The translations under genes and the position numbers were made by a program. Positions 1 to 6,096 of a stretch of DNA of 7,524 bases are shown in pieces. Each line of letters starts with the position of its first letter. Positions within the stretch are counted from its first letter, which is position 1. The notes beneath the pieces are model-generated. The model had not been told where the DNA came from. It made no database searches and was given only the letters and a program-made list of their open reading frames with translations. The DNA is from Actinomycetota bacterium (GTDB lineage: Bacteria; Actinomycetota; Thermoleophilia; Solirubrobacterales; 70-9), in NCBI GenBank assembly GCA_005884305.1, contig VAYL01000056.1, positions 1-7,524 of the forward strand. The letters run 5' to 3'.

Positions 1-360
1 CTGACCGTTGGGCTGCGCGAGGCCGTCAGCGCCCGCATCGCCGATGGCTGGCACGGCGCTCGCTTCGAGGTGTGGCGCCGCCGCAACGCGCCGGCCTGTA
101 TCGGCGCCTGCCGCCAGGACGCGGCCGGCGTGTTGGTCTGGCGGTGGCGGAGCTCCAAATCCGCCGCGCTCTTCGCCGGCGGGCTCCACGATTACGCGCT
201 TCTGGGATTCCTGGCCAAGCCTGCCGGCCCGCTGACGTGGAAGGTCGACGGCGGATACATGTCGGCGCTGCCGCTCGGCCACGCGTCCGCGATCGCATTC
301 GCTCCCGATGCGGCGCAGGCTCGGCAGCTCGCGAAGACCGCGGCGCTGCGCGCGGAGTGA
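1..360 (+). CDS. C-terminal part of an unrecognised, probably extracytoplasmic protein (5' truncated)
   Basis: Frame 1 is open from the first base to a TGA at 358-360, giving 119 visible residues with no start of its own, so the N-terminus lies outside the window. I do not recognise a named family. The visible part contains GWHGARFEVWRR, then LVWRWRSSKSAALFAGGL, and ends with AFAPDAAQARQLAKTAAL. This loosely resembles a domain pattern I recall from secreted actinobacterial, chloroflexal and haloarchaeal proteins: a GWGGDR-like motif, a tryptophan-rich strand, a helix, and a final 'APDxxxARxLA' helix. That resemblance is from memory and tentative. Two cysteines (CIGAC) sit between the first two elements. 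The stop overlaps the GTG of the ABC ATPase (GTGA, 357-360), so it is probably co-translated with the transporter. It might be an exported or accessory component, but this is inferred only from position. Confidence 0.6.
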   Translation: MTVGLREAVSARIADGWHGARFEVWRRRNAPACIGACRQDAAGVLVWRWRSSKSAALFAGGLHDYALLGFLAKPAGPLTWKVDGGYMSALPLGHASAIAFAPDAAQARQLAKTAALRAE

Positions 361-1214
361 CACCGAGCCCGGACTCCGTCGCCCTCGTCGCGCGCGGCGT
401 GGGCAAGACATATGGCCGCACGACCGCCCTCGGCGGCGTGAGCCTGGAGGTTGGCCACGGGGAGCTCGTCGGGCTGCTCGGGCCAAACGGCGCCGGGAAG
501 TCGACGCTGACGAAGATCGCGTGCGGGTTGGTGCGCCCGACCTCCGGAACCGTCGAGGTAGGCGGGCGCCCCGCGGGGACGCGGACGGCCCGGGGGATGA
601 TCGGCTACCTGGCCGAGCTCTTTCGCTTTCCGCGATGGATGACCGCTGACGAGGTGCTGGTGCTGCACCAGCGGCTGGCCGGGTCCGGTGGCGCAGCCTC
701 CGAGCGGGCCGAGCTGCTGGCACTCGTCGGGCTGTTCGCCGCCGCGTCCACGCGGGTGGAGGCGATGTCCAAGGGGATGCAGCAGCGGCTTGGGATCGCT
801 CAGGCTCTGGTCGGCGGACCGCGGCTTCTCCTGCTGGACGAGCCGACGAGCGCCCTCGACCCCGCGGGCAGGGGGATCGTCCGGGAGCTGATGGGCGAGC
901 TGCGCACCCGCGGCACCTCGGTGCTCCTGAACTCCCATTTGCTGAGCGAGGTCGAGCGGGTCTGCGATCGCGTCGCGATTCTGAACGAGGGGCGCGTGGT
1001 GACGGAGGGGCGTCCGGCGGACCTCTCGCGGCCGCGCGGAGTGGAGATCGAGGTCGACGGCGGGACGCGCCTGTACGAGGGCGCGACGCGCGAGGACGTG
1101 CCGCGGATCGTCGCCGAGCTGGTCGCGTCGGGCGAGCGGGTGTACGGGGCGCGGGTGCTGGCGAGCACGCTCGAGGAGACCTATCTCGAGGCGGTCGGGG
1201 GAGCGACCGGATGA
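357..1214 (+). CDS. ABC transporter ATP-binding protein, NosF-like (ABC-2 exporter type)
   Basis: A 285-residue nucleotide-binding subunit that should hydrolyse ATP at the inner face of the membrane to power the permease encoded next. Motifs in order: Walker A GPNGAGKST at 42-50; Q-loop position in IGYLAE, where Glu87 replaces the usual Gln, as is common in this subfamily; signature MSKGMQQRL at 137-145 in place of LSGGQ, typical of NosF/DrrA-like ATPases; Walker B LLLLDE at 157-162 followed by the D-loop SALD; and the H-loop His194 in NSHLLSE. The C-terminal 60 residues after the H-loop match the usual regulatory tail. The frame stays open upstream to 72, but the GTG at 357 is chosen because homology begins shortly after it and it makes a 4-base overlap with the previous stop. 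The permease start overlaps its own stop (ATGA). The substrate cannot be told from sequence. NosF proper serves nitrous oxide reductase maturation, but no nos gene is seen here. Confidence 0.93.
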   Translation: MTPSPDSVALVARGVGKTYGRTTALGGVSLEVGHGELVGLLGPNGAGKSTLTKIACGLVRPTSGTVEVGGRPAGTRTARGMIGYLAELFRFPRWMTADEVLVLHQRLAGSGGAASERAELLALVGLFAAASTRVEAMSKGMQQRLGIAQALVGGPRLLLLDEPTSALDPAGRGIVRELMGELRTRGTSVLLNSHLLSEVERVCDRVAILNEGRVVTEGRPADLSRPRGVEIEVDGGTRLYEGATREDVPRIVAELVASGERVYGARVLASTLEETYLEAVGGATG

Positions 1215-2077
1215 CCGGTGCCGGCGCCGCGCTCGTAATCGTCGGCTACGCGCTCCGCGAGAGCCTGCGGCGCCGCGTGTTCCTGGTGGTCCTCGTCCTC
1301 ACCGTGGGCTTCCTGGCGCTGTACGGGCTGGGCACCTACTTCGCCTTCCGGGACGTCGAGAGCTTCGTTCCGCCGGACAAGAACATCCTCGACCCGAAGG
1401 CATTCACCGGCGCCACCGTGTTCGGCCTGGCGATGTTCGCGGTCCTCTTTCTGGGGTCCGTGGTGGCGATCTTCCTGACGCTCGGCGTCGTTCGGGGAGA
1501 CGCCGAGGCGGGGTTGCTCCAGCCCATCGTCGTGCGACCGATCGGCAGGCGGACGATCGTGCTGGCGCGGCTCGCTGGCGCGGCCGTCGTTTCCGCCGCC
1601 TACGCGCTGGTCGTCTACGGGCTCGCGCTCGCGATCACGGCGGCGGTCGGGGGCTGGACGCCCGACCACGTGGTGGGGCCGGCCCTCGGGCTCGCGCTGG
1701 CCGTGGTCACTGTCGCGGCGATCTCGCTGTTCGCCTCGGTCTTCATGTCGGCGACGGCGCAGGGGATCGCCGTCTTCATGGTGTTCGGCACCGGGCTGAC
1801 CGCAGGGCTCCTCTCGCAGATCGGGCGCGCGCTCGATTCCGGCTCGCTGCACACGATCGGCCGCGTCGCGACCTGGCTGCTGCCGTTCGACGGGCTATAC
1901 CAGGCGGGCCTGCACGCGCTGATCTCGAGCACGGGCGGCCTGACCGGGGTCGCGCTCCAGCTCGGGCCGTTCGGCGGTGCCGAGGGCGCCGGGCCGTTGC
2001 TCGTTCTGTGGGCGATCGCCTACACCGCGCTCGTGGCGGGCGGCGCGGCGCTTGCGTTCTCGCGTCGAGACCTTTAA
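1211..2077 (+). CDS. ABC-2 type transporter permease, NosY-like
   Basis: A 288-residue integral membrane protein and the likely membrane partner of the preceding ATPase, whose stop it overlaps by 4 bases (ATGA at 1211-1214). Six hydrophobic segments are visible at about 22-44, 69-93, 119-145, 155-180, 183-203 and 261-283. A basic N-terminus (RESLRRR) precedes the first. Between segments 2 and 3 lies the hallmark of this family, residues 95-121, with RGDAEAGLLQPIVVRPIGRR. It corresponds to the 'GTLELLLSRPISR' stretch of NosY-type permeases and probably contacts the ATPase. The protein ends with a short basic tail (SRRDL). A G-rich stretch about eight bases before the ATG can act as a ribosome binding site. 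One ATPase plus one permease gene suggests a dimer of each. Direction is probably export, as for most ABC-2 systems, but the cargo is unknown. Confidence 0.9.
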   Translation: MTGAGAALVIVGYALRESLRRRVFLVVLVLTVGFLALYGLGTYFAFRDVESFVPPDKNILDPKAFTGATVFGLAMFAVLFLGSVVAIFLTLGVVRGDAEAGLLQPIVVRPIGRRTIVLARLAGAAVVSAAYALVVYGLALAITAAVGGWTPDHVVGPALGLALAVVTVAAISLFASVFMSATAQGIAVFMVFGTGLTAGLLSQIGRALDSGSLHTIGRVATWLLPFDGLYQAGLHALISSTGGLTGVALQLGPFGGAEGAGPLLVLWAIAYTALVAGGAALAFSRRDL

Positions 2078-2081
2078 CCGC

Positions 2082-2101
2082 CCGCTCGCGGGCGCGAGCG
2101 G
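2082..2101 (+). terminator. GC-rich hairpin after the permease gene, possible terminator
   Basis: CCGCTCGCG (2082-2090) is perfectly complementary to CGCGAGCGG (2093-2101), giving a stem of eight or nine pairs around a very short loop, five bases after the permease stop. No T-run follows, so it does not meet the classic intrinsic terminator pattern. In high-GC actinobacteria, stems without a U-tract are often proposed to end or stabilise transcripts. Its place between two operons supports that reading, but weakly. Confidence 0.35.
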
Positions 2102-2168
2102 CATCAAATGAACCTATGCGGTGCATTTTCTGCCGCACGCTTGGCGGGCTGGCGTACGAGCGCGCTCC

Positions 2169-2174
2169 TAGACT
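2169..2174 (+). promoter_or_regulatory. -10 hexamer for a leaderless tatD transcript
   Basis: TAGACT fits the TAnnnT core of actinobacterial sigma-70 type -10 elements. It ends exactly six bases before the GTG at 2181, so transcription would begin at or next to the start codon. No Shine-Dalgarno sequence is visible before that GTG, as expected for a leaderless mRNA. The -35 side is poor: TTGGCG at 2141-2146 is 22 bases upstream, which is longer than usual. A small imperfect hairpin (TGCGG 2117-2121 with CCGCA 2133-2137) lies upstream in the AT-richer part of the gap and could be an operator or chance. Confidence 0.5.
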
Positions 2175-2180
2175 GGCGCC

Positions 2181-2951
2181 GTGGTCGATACGCATGCCCA
2201 CCTCGGGGTCTGTGAGCCCGCTGATGGCGAGCTGGTCGCCGACGCGCGGCGGGCCGGAGTTCGGCGGATCCTGACCGTTGGGCTCGACGAGGGCTCGAAT
2301 CGCGAGGCGATCGGCACCACGGAGGCTCAGGAGGGGGTGTTTGCGTCGGTCGGGCGGCATCCGAATTCCGCGTCCGGGTTCGACGACGCGGCCGCCGCGG
2401 ACATCGAGGAGCTCGCGGGGCACGAGCGGGTGCGGGCGATCGGCGAGACCGGGCTCGACTACTACCGCGACTCCAGCCCTCGCGACGCGCAGCGAGCTGC
2501 CTTTGCGGCGCAGATCGGGATCGCGCGGCGGACGGGGCTCCCGCTCGTGATCCACCTGCGCGATCAGCCCCGCACCAGCGACGCGATGGATGAGGCATTC
2601 GGGACGCTTGCGGCGGAGGCGGGAGGGGTCACGGTGATCCTGCACTGCTGCTCGGTGCCGCCGGGGCGGGTGGGCGAGGCGGTTGAGCACGGCTGGTACT
2701 GCTCGTTCGCCGGCAACGTCACCTACCCGAAGTCGGATGAGCTCCGCGAGACGGCGCGCCTGGTGCCCGAGGAATTGCTCCTCGTCGAGACCGATTCGCC
2801 GTTTCTGGCGCCGCAGTCGGTGCGCGGCAAGCCGAATCAACCGGCAAACGTCGTCGAGGTCGCAGAGGTCGTGGCGGCCGAGCGGGGTGTGCCGTATGGG
2901 GAGCTCGAGCGAAGCGTTGAGGCCAACGCGGCGAGGGTGTTCGGGTGGTGA
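2181..2951 (+). CDS. tatD: TatD-family metal-dependent hydrolase (probable DNase)
   Basis: A 256-residue TIM-barrel amidohydrolase-type protein of the TatD/YcfH family, the usual length. Family members are divalent-metal 3'-5' exonucleases or deoxyribonucleases in the cytoplasm. Expected metal ligands are all visible: His5 and His7 in VDTHAHL, Glu89 in GETGLDYY, His125 in VIHLRD, His155 in LHCCS, and Asp205 in ETDSPFLAP. The fourth motif reads HCCS rather than the common HCFSG. The C-terminus ANAARVFGW matches the family's N-x-x-x-x-F end. The start is GTG at 2181, immediately before the conserved strand and six bases after a -10-like hexamer. Its stop overlaps the rsmA start (GTGA 2948-2951). 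tatD next to rsmA and ispE is a familiar actinobacterial order, although the rpf gene often found between tatD and rsmA is missing here. The gene symbol is a family label: YcfH-like or YjjV-like paralogues cannot be excluded. Confidence 0.92.
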   Translation: MVDTHAHLGVCEPADGELVADARRAGVRRILTVGLDEGSNREAIGTTEAQEGVFASVGRHPNSASGFDDAAAADIEELAGHERVRAIGETGLDYYRDSSPRDAQRAAFAAQIGIARRTGLPLVIHLRDQPRTSDAMDEAFGTLAAEAGGVTVILHCCSVPPGRVGEAVEHGWYCSFAGNVTYPKSDELRETARLVPEELLLVETDSPFLAPQSVRGKPNQPANVVEVAEVVAAERGVPYGELERSVEANAARVFGW

Positions 2952-3684
2952 GGCTCGGGCAGAACTTCCTCGCGGACCCGAACCTGCTCGACGCCATCGT
3001 CCGCGACGCGGAGCTCGAGGCGGGCGATGTCGCACTCGAGATCGGTGGCGGGGAGGGGGCGCTCACGAAGCGCATGTGGTTGAGATCGACGAGCGGCTGG
3101 CCGAGGAGCTGGAGGAGTTGGCCGAGCAGCCCGGGAACGTTTCGGTCGTGCGCGGGGACGCGATGCGGATCGAGCTGGGAGCTCTGGAGCCGGCGCCGAC
3201 CACGGTCCCATCCAACCTGCCGTACTCCGTCGCGACGCCGGTGCTGTTGCGGACGATCGCCGAGCTGCCGAGCGTCGAGCGCTGGACGGTGATGGTTCAG
3301 CGCGAGATCGCGGAGCGGCTGCGCGCGGCGCCGGGGTCTCGGGAGTACGGCTCGCCCAGCGTCCTCGTCCAGATGGCGTGCGAGGTTCAGGTTGTGCGAG
3401 GGGTGAACCGCGCGGTGTTCCGGCCGCGGCCGCGGGTCGATTCGGCGCTCGTGCGGCTGCGACGGGTCGGGCCGGCGGCGGCGCCCGAGGTGGCTGCGCT
3501 GGTGCGAGCGGCTTTCGCTCACCGGCGAAAGCCGCTCGCGAGCTCCCTGGAGCTGGCCGGGGTTGCCTCACGCGCCGAAGCGCGCGAGGCGCTGGAGCGC
3601 GTGGATCTCGCGCCGGACTCCCGGGCCGAGCGACTCGCCCCGGCGCAGTTCGCGGCGCTCGCGTCCGAGTTGGGGGTCGCTTGA
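2948..3684 (+). pseudogene. rsmA: rsmA (ksgA), 16S rRNA dimethyladenosine transferase, broken by a frame-changing deletion
   Basis: RsmA dimethylates two adjacent adenines in the 3' hairpin of 16S rRNA using SAM, a late step of small-subunit assembly. The N-terminal part is read in frame 2 from GTG 2948: [17 protein letters not shown], then motif [15 protein letters not shown], up to about 3073. The rest is read in frame 1 from about 3073: HVVEIDERL (motif II), VVRGDAM (motif III), the catalytic [10 protein letters not shown] at about 3210-3239, VFRPRPRVDS, and AFAHRRKPLASSL near the end. RsmA proteins usually have 14 residue steps from the Thr of 'ALT' to the Glu of 'xEID', or 42 bases. Here the gap is 17 bases, so about 25 are missing, removing the helix after motif I. 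The frame-2 reading stops at 3292. A product restarting at GTG 3076 would lack SAM motif I. No other stops interrupt either half, so the lesion is recent or a sequence error. GTG 2945 is an alternative start; 2948 is chosen for its GTGA overlap. Confidence 0.85.
3504..3539 (+). repeat. Perfect 15-bp inverted repeat (hairpin) inside the 3' part of rsmA
   Basis: GCGAGCGGCTTTCGC (3504-3518) and GCGAAAGCCGCTCGC (3525-3539) are exact reverse complements separated by the six bases TCACCG. The stem would be very stable in RNA or extruded DNA. It encodes the conserved RsmA stretch around AFAHRRKPLA and lies about 140 bases before the ispE start. No T-run follows, so it is not a standard terminator. 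It could be an mRNA processing, pausing or stability element, or a chance product of codon choice. Confidence 0.8.
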
Positions 3685-4517
3685 CGCTTCGAGCGCCGGC
3701 CAAGCTCAACCTGTGCCTGTATCTCGGTCGCCGTCGTGACGACGGGCTGCACGAGCTGCGCTCGCTGTTCTGCCCGATCACGTTGTCGGACCGGATCGTC
3801 GTGCGCGACGCCGAGCGCGATGTGGTGGTGTGCCCCGAGGTCGAAGGGCCGAACATCGCCGAGGCGGCGCTGACGGGACTCCGCGCCCGCGGATGGAGCC
3901 GCGATCCCGTGCGGGTGGAGATCGAGAAGCGGATCCCGGTGGCGGCCGGGCTGGGCGGTGGCAGCGCGGACGCGGCCGCGGTGCTTCGGTTGGCGCGCGG
4001 GGAGGTCGATGACTTGGACGGGCTCGCCGCCGAGATCGGGGCCGACGTCCCGTCGCAGCTCGATCCCGTCTTCGCGCTGGTCGGCGGGGCCGGCGAGGTG
4101 ATCGAGCCGCTGCCGGCGCCCGCCCACTTCGGGATCGTGCTCATTCCCGACGAGGAAGGGCTGTCCACTGCGGGCGTCTACGAGGAGGCGGATCGGCTGG
4201 GTCTCGGGCGGGATCCGGCGGAGCTCGAGGAGGTCACGCGCGCGCTTCGGCAGGCCGCCAGCGGCCGGGGGTCGCCGCTCGACTATCGGGAGCTACTCGT
4301 CAATGATCTGGCGCGGGCGACGCTCTCGCTGCGCCCGCGGATCGGCGAGGCGCTCGCGGCGCTTCGGGAGGCCGGCGCGGAGGTGACCCTCGTAACCGGC
4401 TCCGGGCCGACCGCGTTTGGGCTGTTCGAGGACATCGCGGCCGCGGACGCCGCTGTCGGGCGGCTGGGGCCGCGCTTTGCCGGCGCGATCGTCGCGGGGC
4501 CGGATCCGGGGCGATGA
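3681..4517 (+). CDS. ispE: 4-diphosphocytidyl-2-C-methyl-D-erythritol kinase
   Basis: A 278-residue GHMP-superfamily kinase, near the usual IspE length. It phosphorylates the 2-hydroxyl of CDP-methylerythritol with ATP in the cytoplasm, the fourth step of the MEP pathway to IPP and DMAPP. Visible features: RAPAKLNLCL at 4-13 with the substrate and catalytic Lys8; GLHELRSLF at 22-30; the ATP-binding glycine loop PVAAGLGGGSADAA at 86-99; GADVP at 120-124, whose Asp122 corresponds to the catalytic Asp of the E. coli enzyme; and the C-terminal GHMP motif TGSGPTAFGLF at 239-249. The TTG start at 3681 is chosen because the PAKLN motif follows at once and TTGA overlaps the rsmA stop. The frame is open further upstream, but that part is an rsmA shadow. 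Since the upstream rsmA frame is disrupted, translational coupling into ispE may be altered. The stop overlaps the DedA-PAP2 start (ATGA). Confidence 0.95.
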   Translation: MTLRAPAKLNLCLYLGRRRDDGLHELRSLFCPITLSDRIVVRDAERDVVVCPEVEGPNIAEAALTGLRARGWSRDPVRVEIEKRIPVAAGLGGGSADAAAVLRLARGEVDDLDGLAAEIGADVPSQLDPVFALVGGAGEVIEPLPAPAHFGIVLIPDEEGLSTAGVYEEADRLGLGRDPAELEEVTRALRQAASGRGSPLDYRELLVNDLARATLSLRPRIGEALAALREAGAEVTLVTGSGPTAFGLFEDIAAADAAVGRLGPRFAGAIVAGPDPGR

Positions 4518-6004
4518 GCGAGGAGGTCTCTCGGAGGACGCGCATCCTCCAGATCGCCGCGCTCGTCGTGATCGTCGGCGCGATCGTCGCGTTCAGCCAG
4601 CTGGCGCCCAACATCAGCCTTCAGAACACGCTGAACGACCTCGCGAGCAAGGTCGGCAAGCTCACGTATCTCATCGTGGGGGCGGCGGCGTTCCTCGAGA
4701 CCGGGGCGTTCGTGGGGCTCGTGCTTCCCGGCGAGACCGTCGTGCTCCTCGGTGGCGCGGTGGCGGGCCAGGGCGAGACGTCGGTGATCCTGACGATCGG
4801 GATCGTGTGGGCGTGCTGCTTTGCGGGCGATTCGGTGAGCTTTCTGCTCGGGCGCATGCTGGGGCGCGAGTTCATCCTGCGCCACGGAGCGCGGGTGCGG
4901 ATCACCGAGGAGCGCTTTGCCCGGGTCGAGGCGTACTTCAGCCGCTATGGCGGCAGGACGATCGTGATCGGCAGATTCATCGGCCTCGTGCGCGCGCTTG
5001 CGCCGTTCACCGCGGGGACCTCGGGCATGCGGTACTGGAACTACCTCCCGTTCAGCGTGCTCGGGACCGGGCTGTGGGCGGCCGCGTACGTGCTCCTCGG
5101 ATACTTCGCCTCGCGGAGCCTCGACGCCGCTGCTCATGCTGCCGGGCAGGGGACGCTCTTCTTCGGGATCGCGATCGTCGCGATCATCGCGATCGTGTGG
5201 GCCGTGCGGTTCCTGCGCAAGGCCGAGAATCGCGCGCGCCTGGTCGCGGCGATGGACCGCCGGCCGGTCCTGCGGCCGGCGGTGGCGCTGGGGCGCCGGC
5301 TTCGCCCCCAGGCGCGGTTCCTCTGGGGTCGGGTCACGCCGGGTGGGCTGGGGCTCGAGTTCACCACCGTGCTGGCGATCCTCGCGGTCGCGGCCTACGT
5401 GGTCGTCGCCTACACGACGACCGTGCTCGACCATCCAGGCCCCACGCCGGGCGATCAGACGGCGCTCGATGTGGCGAACGACCTGCAGACGGCCTGGCTC
5501 GTGGACGTGGCGAAGGTCGTGACGGCGCTGGGCTCGACTCCGGTGATCGCTCCGATCCTGGCGATTGCGACATTCCTCCTGGCGTGGCAGCGGCGGTGGA
5601 TCGAGGCGGCGGTGATCGTCATGGCAGCCGCGATCATTTTCATCGGAGTTGCGGAGCTGAAGGAGTTGACGGACCGGCCGCGACCCCCCGATCCCCTTAC
5701 GGGGACACAGGGGTCCGGCTTTCCGAGCGGCCACGCTGCCCACGCGGTGCTCTATCCATGGCTCGCGGTGACTTTTGCGATCCGCATGCGTCCCGGGATG
5801 TGGGGCGGAACTGCCCTGCTCGTTGCCGGGTTCGCGCTGGCGGTTCTGGTCGGACTGTCGCGCGTTTACCTGCGCGTCCACTACCTGAGCGACGTGACCA
5901 GTGGGTGGGCGCTGGGCGCGGGCGCGTTCTGCGCATGCGCCGCGGTCGCGATGGTCGTCACTCACCTGAGAGCCCGTCCGGAAACCCCCCGCGCACCCGG
6001 ATGA
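4514..6004 (+). CDS. Bifunctional DedA family / PAP2 phosphatase fusion membrane protein
   Basis: A 496-residue polytopic membrane protein with two domains. Residues about 1-235 are DedA (SNARE-associated). They include LETGAFVGLVLPGE, where Glu62 and Glu74 keep the 12-residue spacing of the essential acidic pair of E. coli YqjA, and GRFIGLVRALAPFTAG, where Arg154 and Arg160 keep the spacing of its essential arginines. A basic linker (about 235-280) leads to a PAP2 domain with all three catalytic motifs: K383-x6-R390P391, PSGH at 404-407, and SR-x5-H-x3-D at 449-460 with nucleophile His456. Hydrophobic PAP2 segments lie at about 283-303, 340-357, 362-381, 408-425, 430-448 and 463-485. DedA proteins of the UptA type return undecaprenyl phosphate to the cytoplasmic face, and PAP2 enzymes of the PgpB/BcrC type remove a phosphate from undecaprenyl pyrophosphate outside, so the fusion could join two steps of carrier recycling. 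Phosphatidylglycerophosphate or another lipid phosphate is an alternative substrate. ATG 4514 overlaps the ispE stop. Confidence 0.93.
   Translation: MSEEVSRRTRILQIAALVVIVGAIVAFSQLAPNISLQNTLNDLASKVGKLTYLIVGAAAFLETGAFVGLVLPGETVVLLGGAVAGQGETSVILTIGIVWACCFAGDSVSFLLGRMLGREFILRHGARVRITEERFARVEAYFSRYGGRTIVIGRFIGLVRALAPFTAGTSGMRYWNYLPFSVLGTGLWAAAYVLLGYFASRSLDAAAHAAGQGTLFFGIAIVAIIAIVWAVRFLRKAENRARLVAAMDRRPVLRPAVALGRRLRPQARFLWGRVTPGGLGLEFTTVLAILAVAAYVVVAYTTTVLDHPGPTPGDQTALDVANDLQTAWLVDVAKVVTALGSTPVIAPILAIATFLLAWQRRWIEAAVIVMAAAIIFIGVAELKELTDRPRPPDPLTGTQGSGFPSGHAAHAVLYPWLAVTFAIRMRPGMWGGTALLVAGFALAVLVGLSRVYLRVHYLSDVTSGWALGAGAFCACAAVAMVVTHLRARPETPRAPG
5170..5196 (+). repeat. Three tandem 9-bp units in the DedA transmembrane coding region
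   Basis: The unit CGCGATCGT occurs at 5170-5178 and 5188-5196, with CGCGATCAT (one change) at 5179-5187 between them. The period is three codons. It encodes a repeating Ala-Ile-Val/Ile pattern (residues 220-228) in the last hydrophobic segment of the DedA half, so it changes segment length without breaking the frame. It may reflect local slippage or simple codon reuse in a membrane helix. Confidence 0.75.
5256..5283 (+). repeat. Perfect 11-bp hairpin in the DedA-PAP2 linker coding region
   Basis: ACCGCCGGCCG (5256-5266) is exactly complementary to CGGCCGGCGGT (5273-5283) across the six-base loop GTCCTG. The stem is almost all G:C. It encodes residues about 248-257 (DRRPVLRPAV), in the basic linker between the DedA and PAP2 domains. 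A strong mRNA stem there could slow ribosomes while the first domain inserts into the membrane. That role is speculative. Confidence 0.7.
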
Positions 6005-6083
6005 CGCGCAGGACACTTCGCGCCGGTCCCGCTCGGTCCTGGACGCCCCCGGGCACACGCGGGATTCCCAAACGGGCCCTTGC

Positions 6084-6089
6084 AACAAT
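6084..6089 (+). promoter_or_regulatory. Weak -10-like hexamer before the small membrane protein gene
   Basis: The 92-base gap after the DedA-PAP2 stop (6005-6096) is mostly GC-rich with no clear element, but ends in an AT-rich patch (about 6080-6096). Within it AACAAT (6084-6089) matches four of six bases of TATAAT and lies seven bases before the ATG at 6097. No convincing -35 is visible. No Shine-Dalgarno precedes the ATG, so a leaderless start is possible, though weaker than the two clear cases at 2169 and 6285. Confidence 0.2.
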
Positions 6090-6096
6090 TCAATTG

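Noticed and set aside
1..14. 14-base exact repeat shared with 2271-2284 in tatD (CTGACCGTTGGGCT)
   Set aside because: Both encode Leu-Thr-Val-Gly-Leu in frame but the flanks are unrelated. It is short and probably coincidental, though an assembly edge effect at base 1 cannot be excluded.
656..672. 17-bp palindrome in the ABC ATPase gene (also a 15-bp one at 3731-3745 in ispE)
   Set aside because: Each has a single central base, so the usable RNA stem is only about six pairs. Such palindromes are expected by chance at this GC content.
357..2077. Assignment of the ABC pair as true nosF/nosY of nitrous oxide respiration
   Set aside because: The family likeness is general to ABC-2 exporters, and no nosZ, nosD or copper-handling gene is visible.
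2116..2274. Small + strand frame starting MRCIFC just before tatD
   Set aside because: The CxxC looked interesting, but the frame runs out of phase into tatD, has no homology or coding signal, and would cover the tatD promoter.
1776..3035. Long - strand open frame opposite the permease and tatD
   Set aside because: It is Arg/Pro-rich with no domain and spans an intergenic region with clear + strand signals. It is a GC-skew shadow.
3046..3062. G-rich run in rsmA as a site of programmed frameshifting
   Set aside because: Frameshifting could join the two frames but cannot supply the roughly eight missing residues, and no slippery heptamer with a downstream stem at the right distance is evident.
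2837..4168. 443-codon - strand open frame opposite rsmA and ispE
   Set aside because: It has low-complexity Ala/Arg/Pro/Ser composition and no motifs. It is a shadow of the + strand genes.
4283..6088. 601-codon open frame on the - strand opposite ispE and the DedA-PAP2 gene
   Set aside because: Its product is rich in Arg, His, Asp and Pro without any recognisable domain, as expected for the complement of GC-rich coding DNA. The + strand genes have intact motifs throughout.
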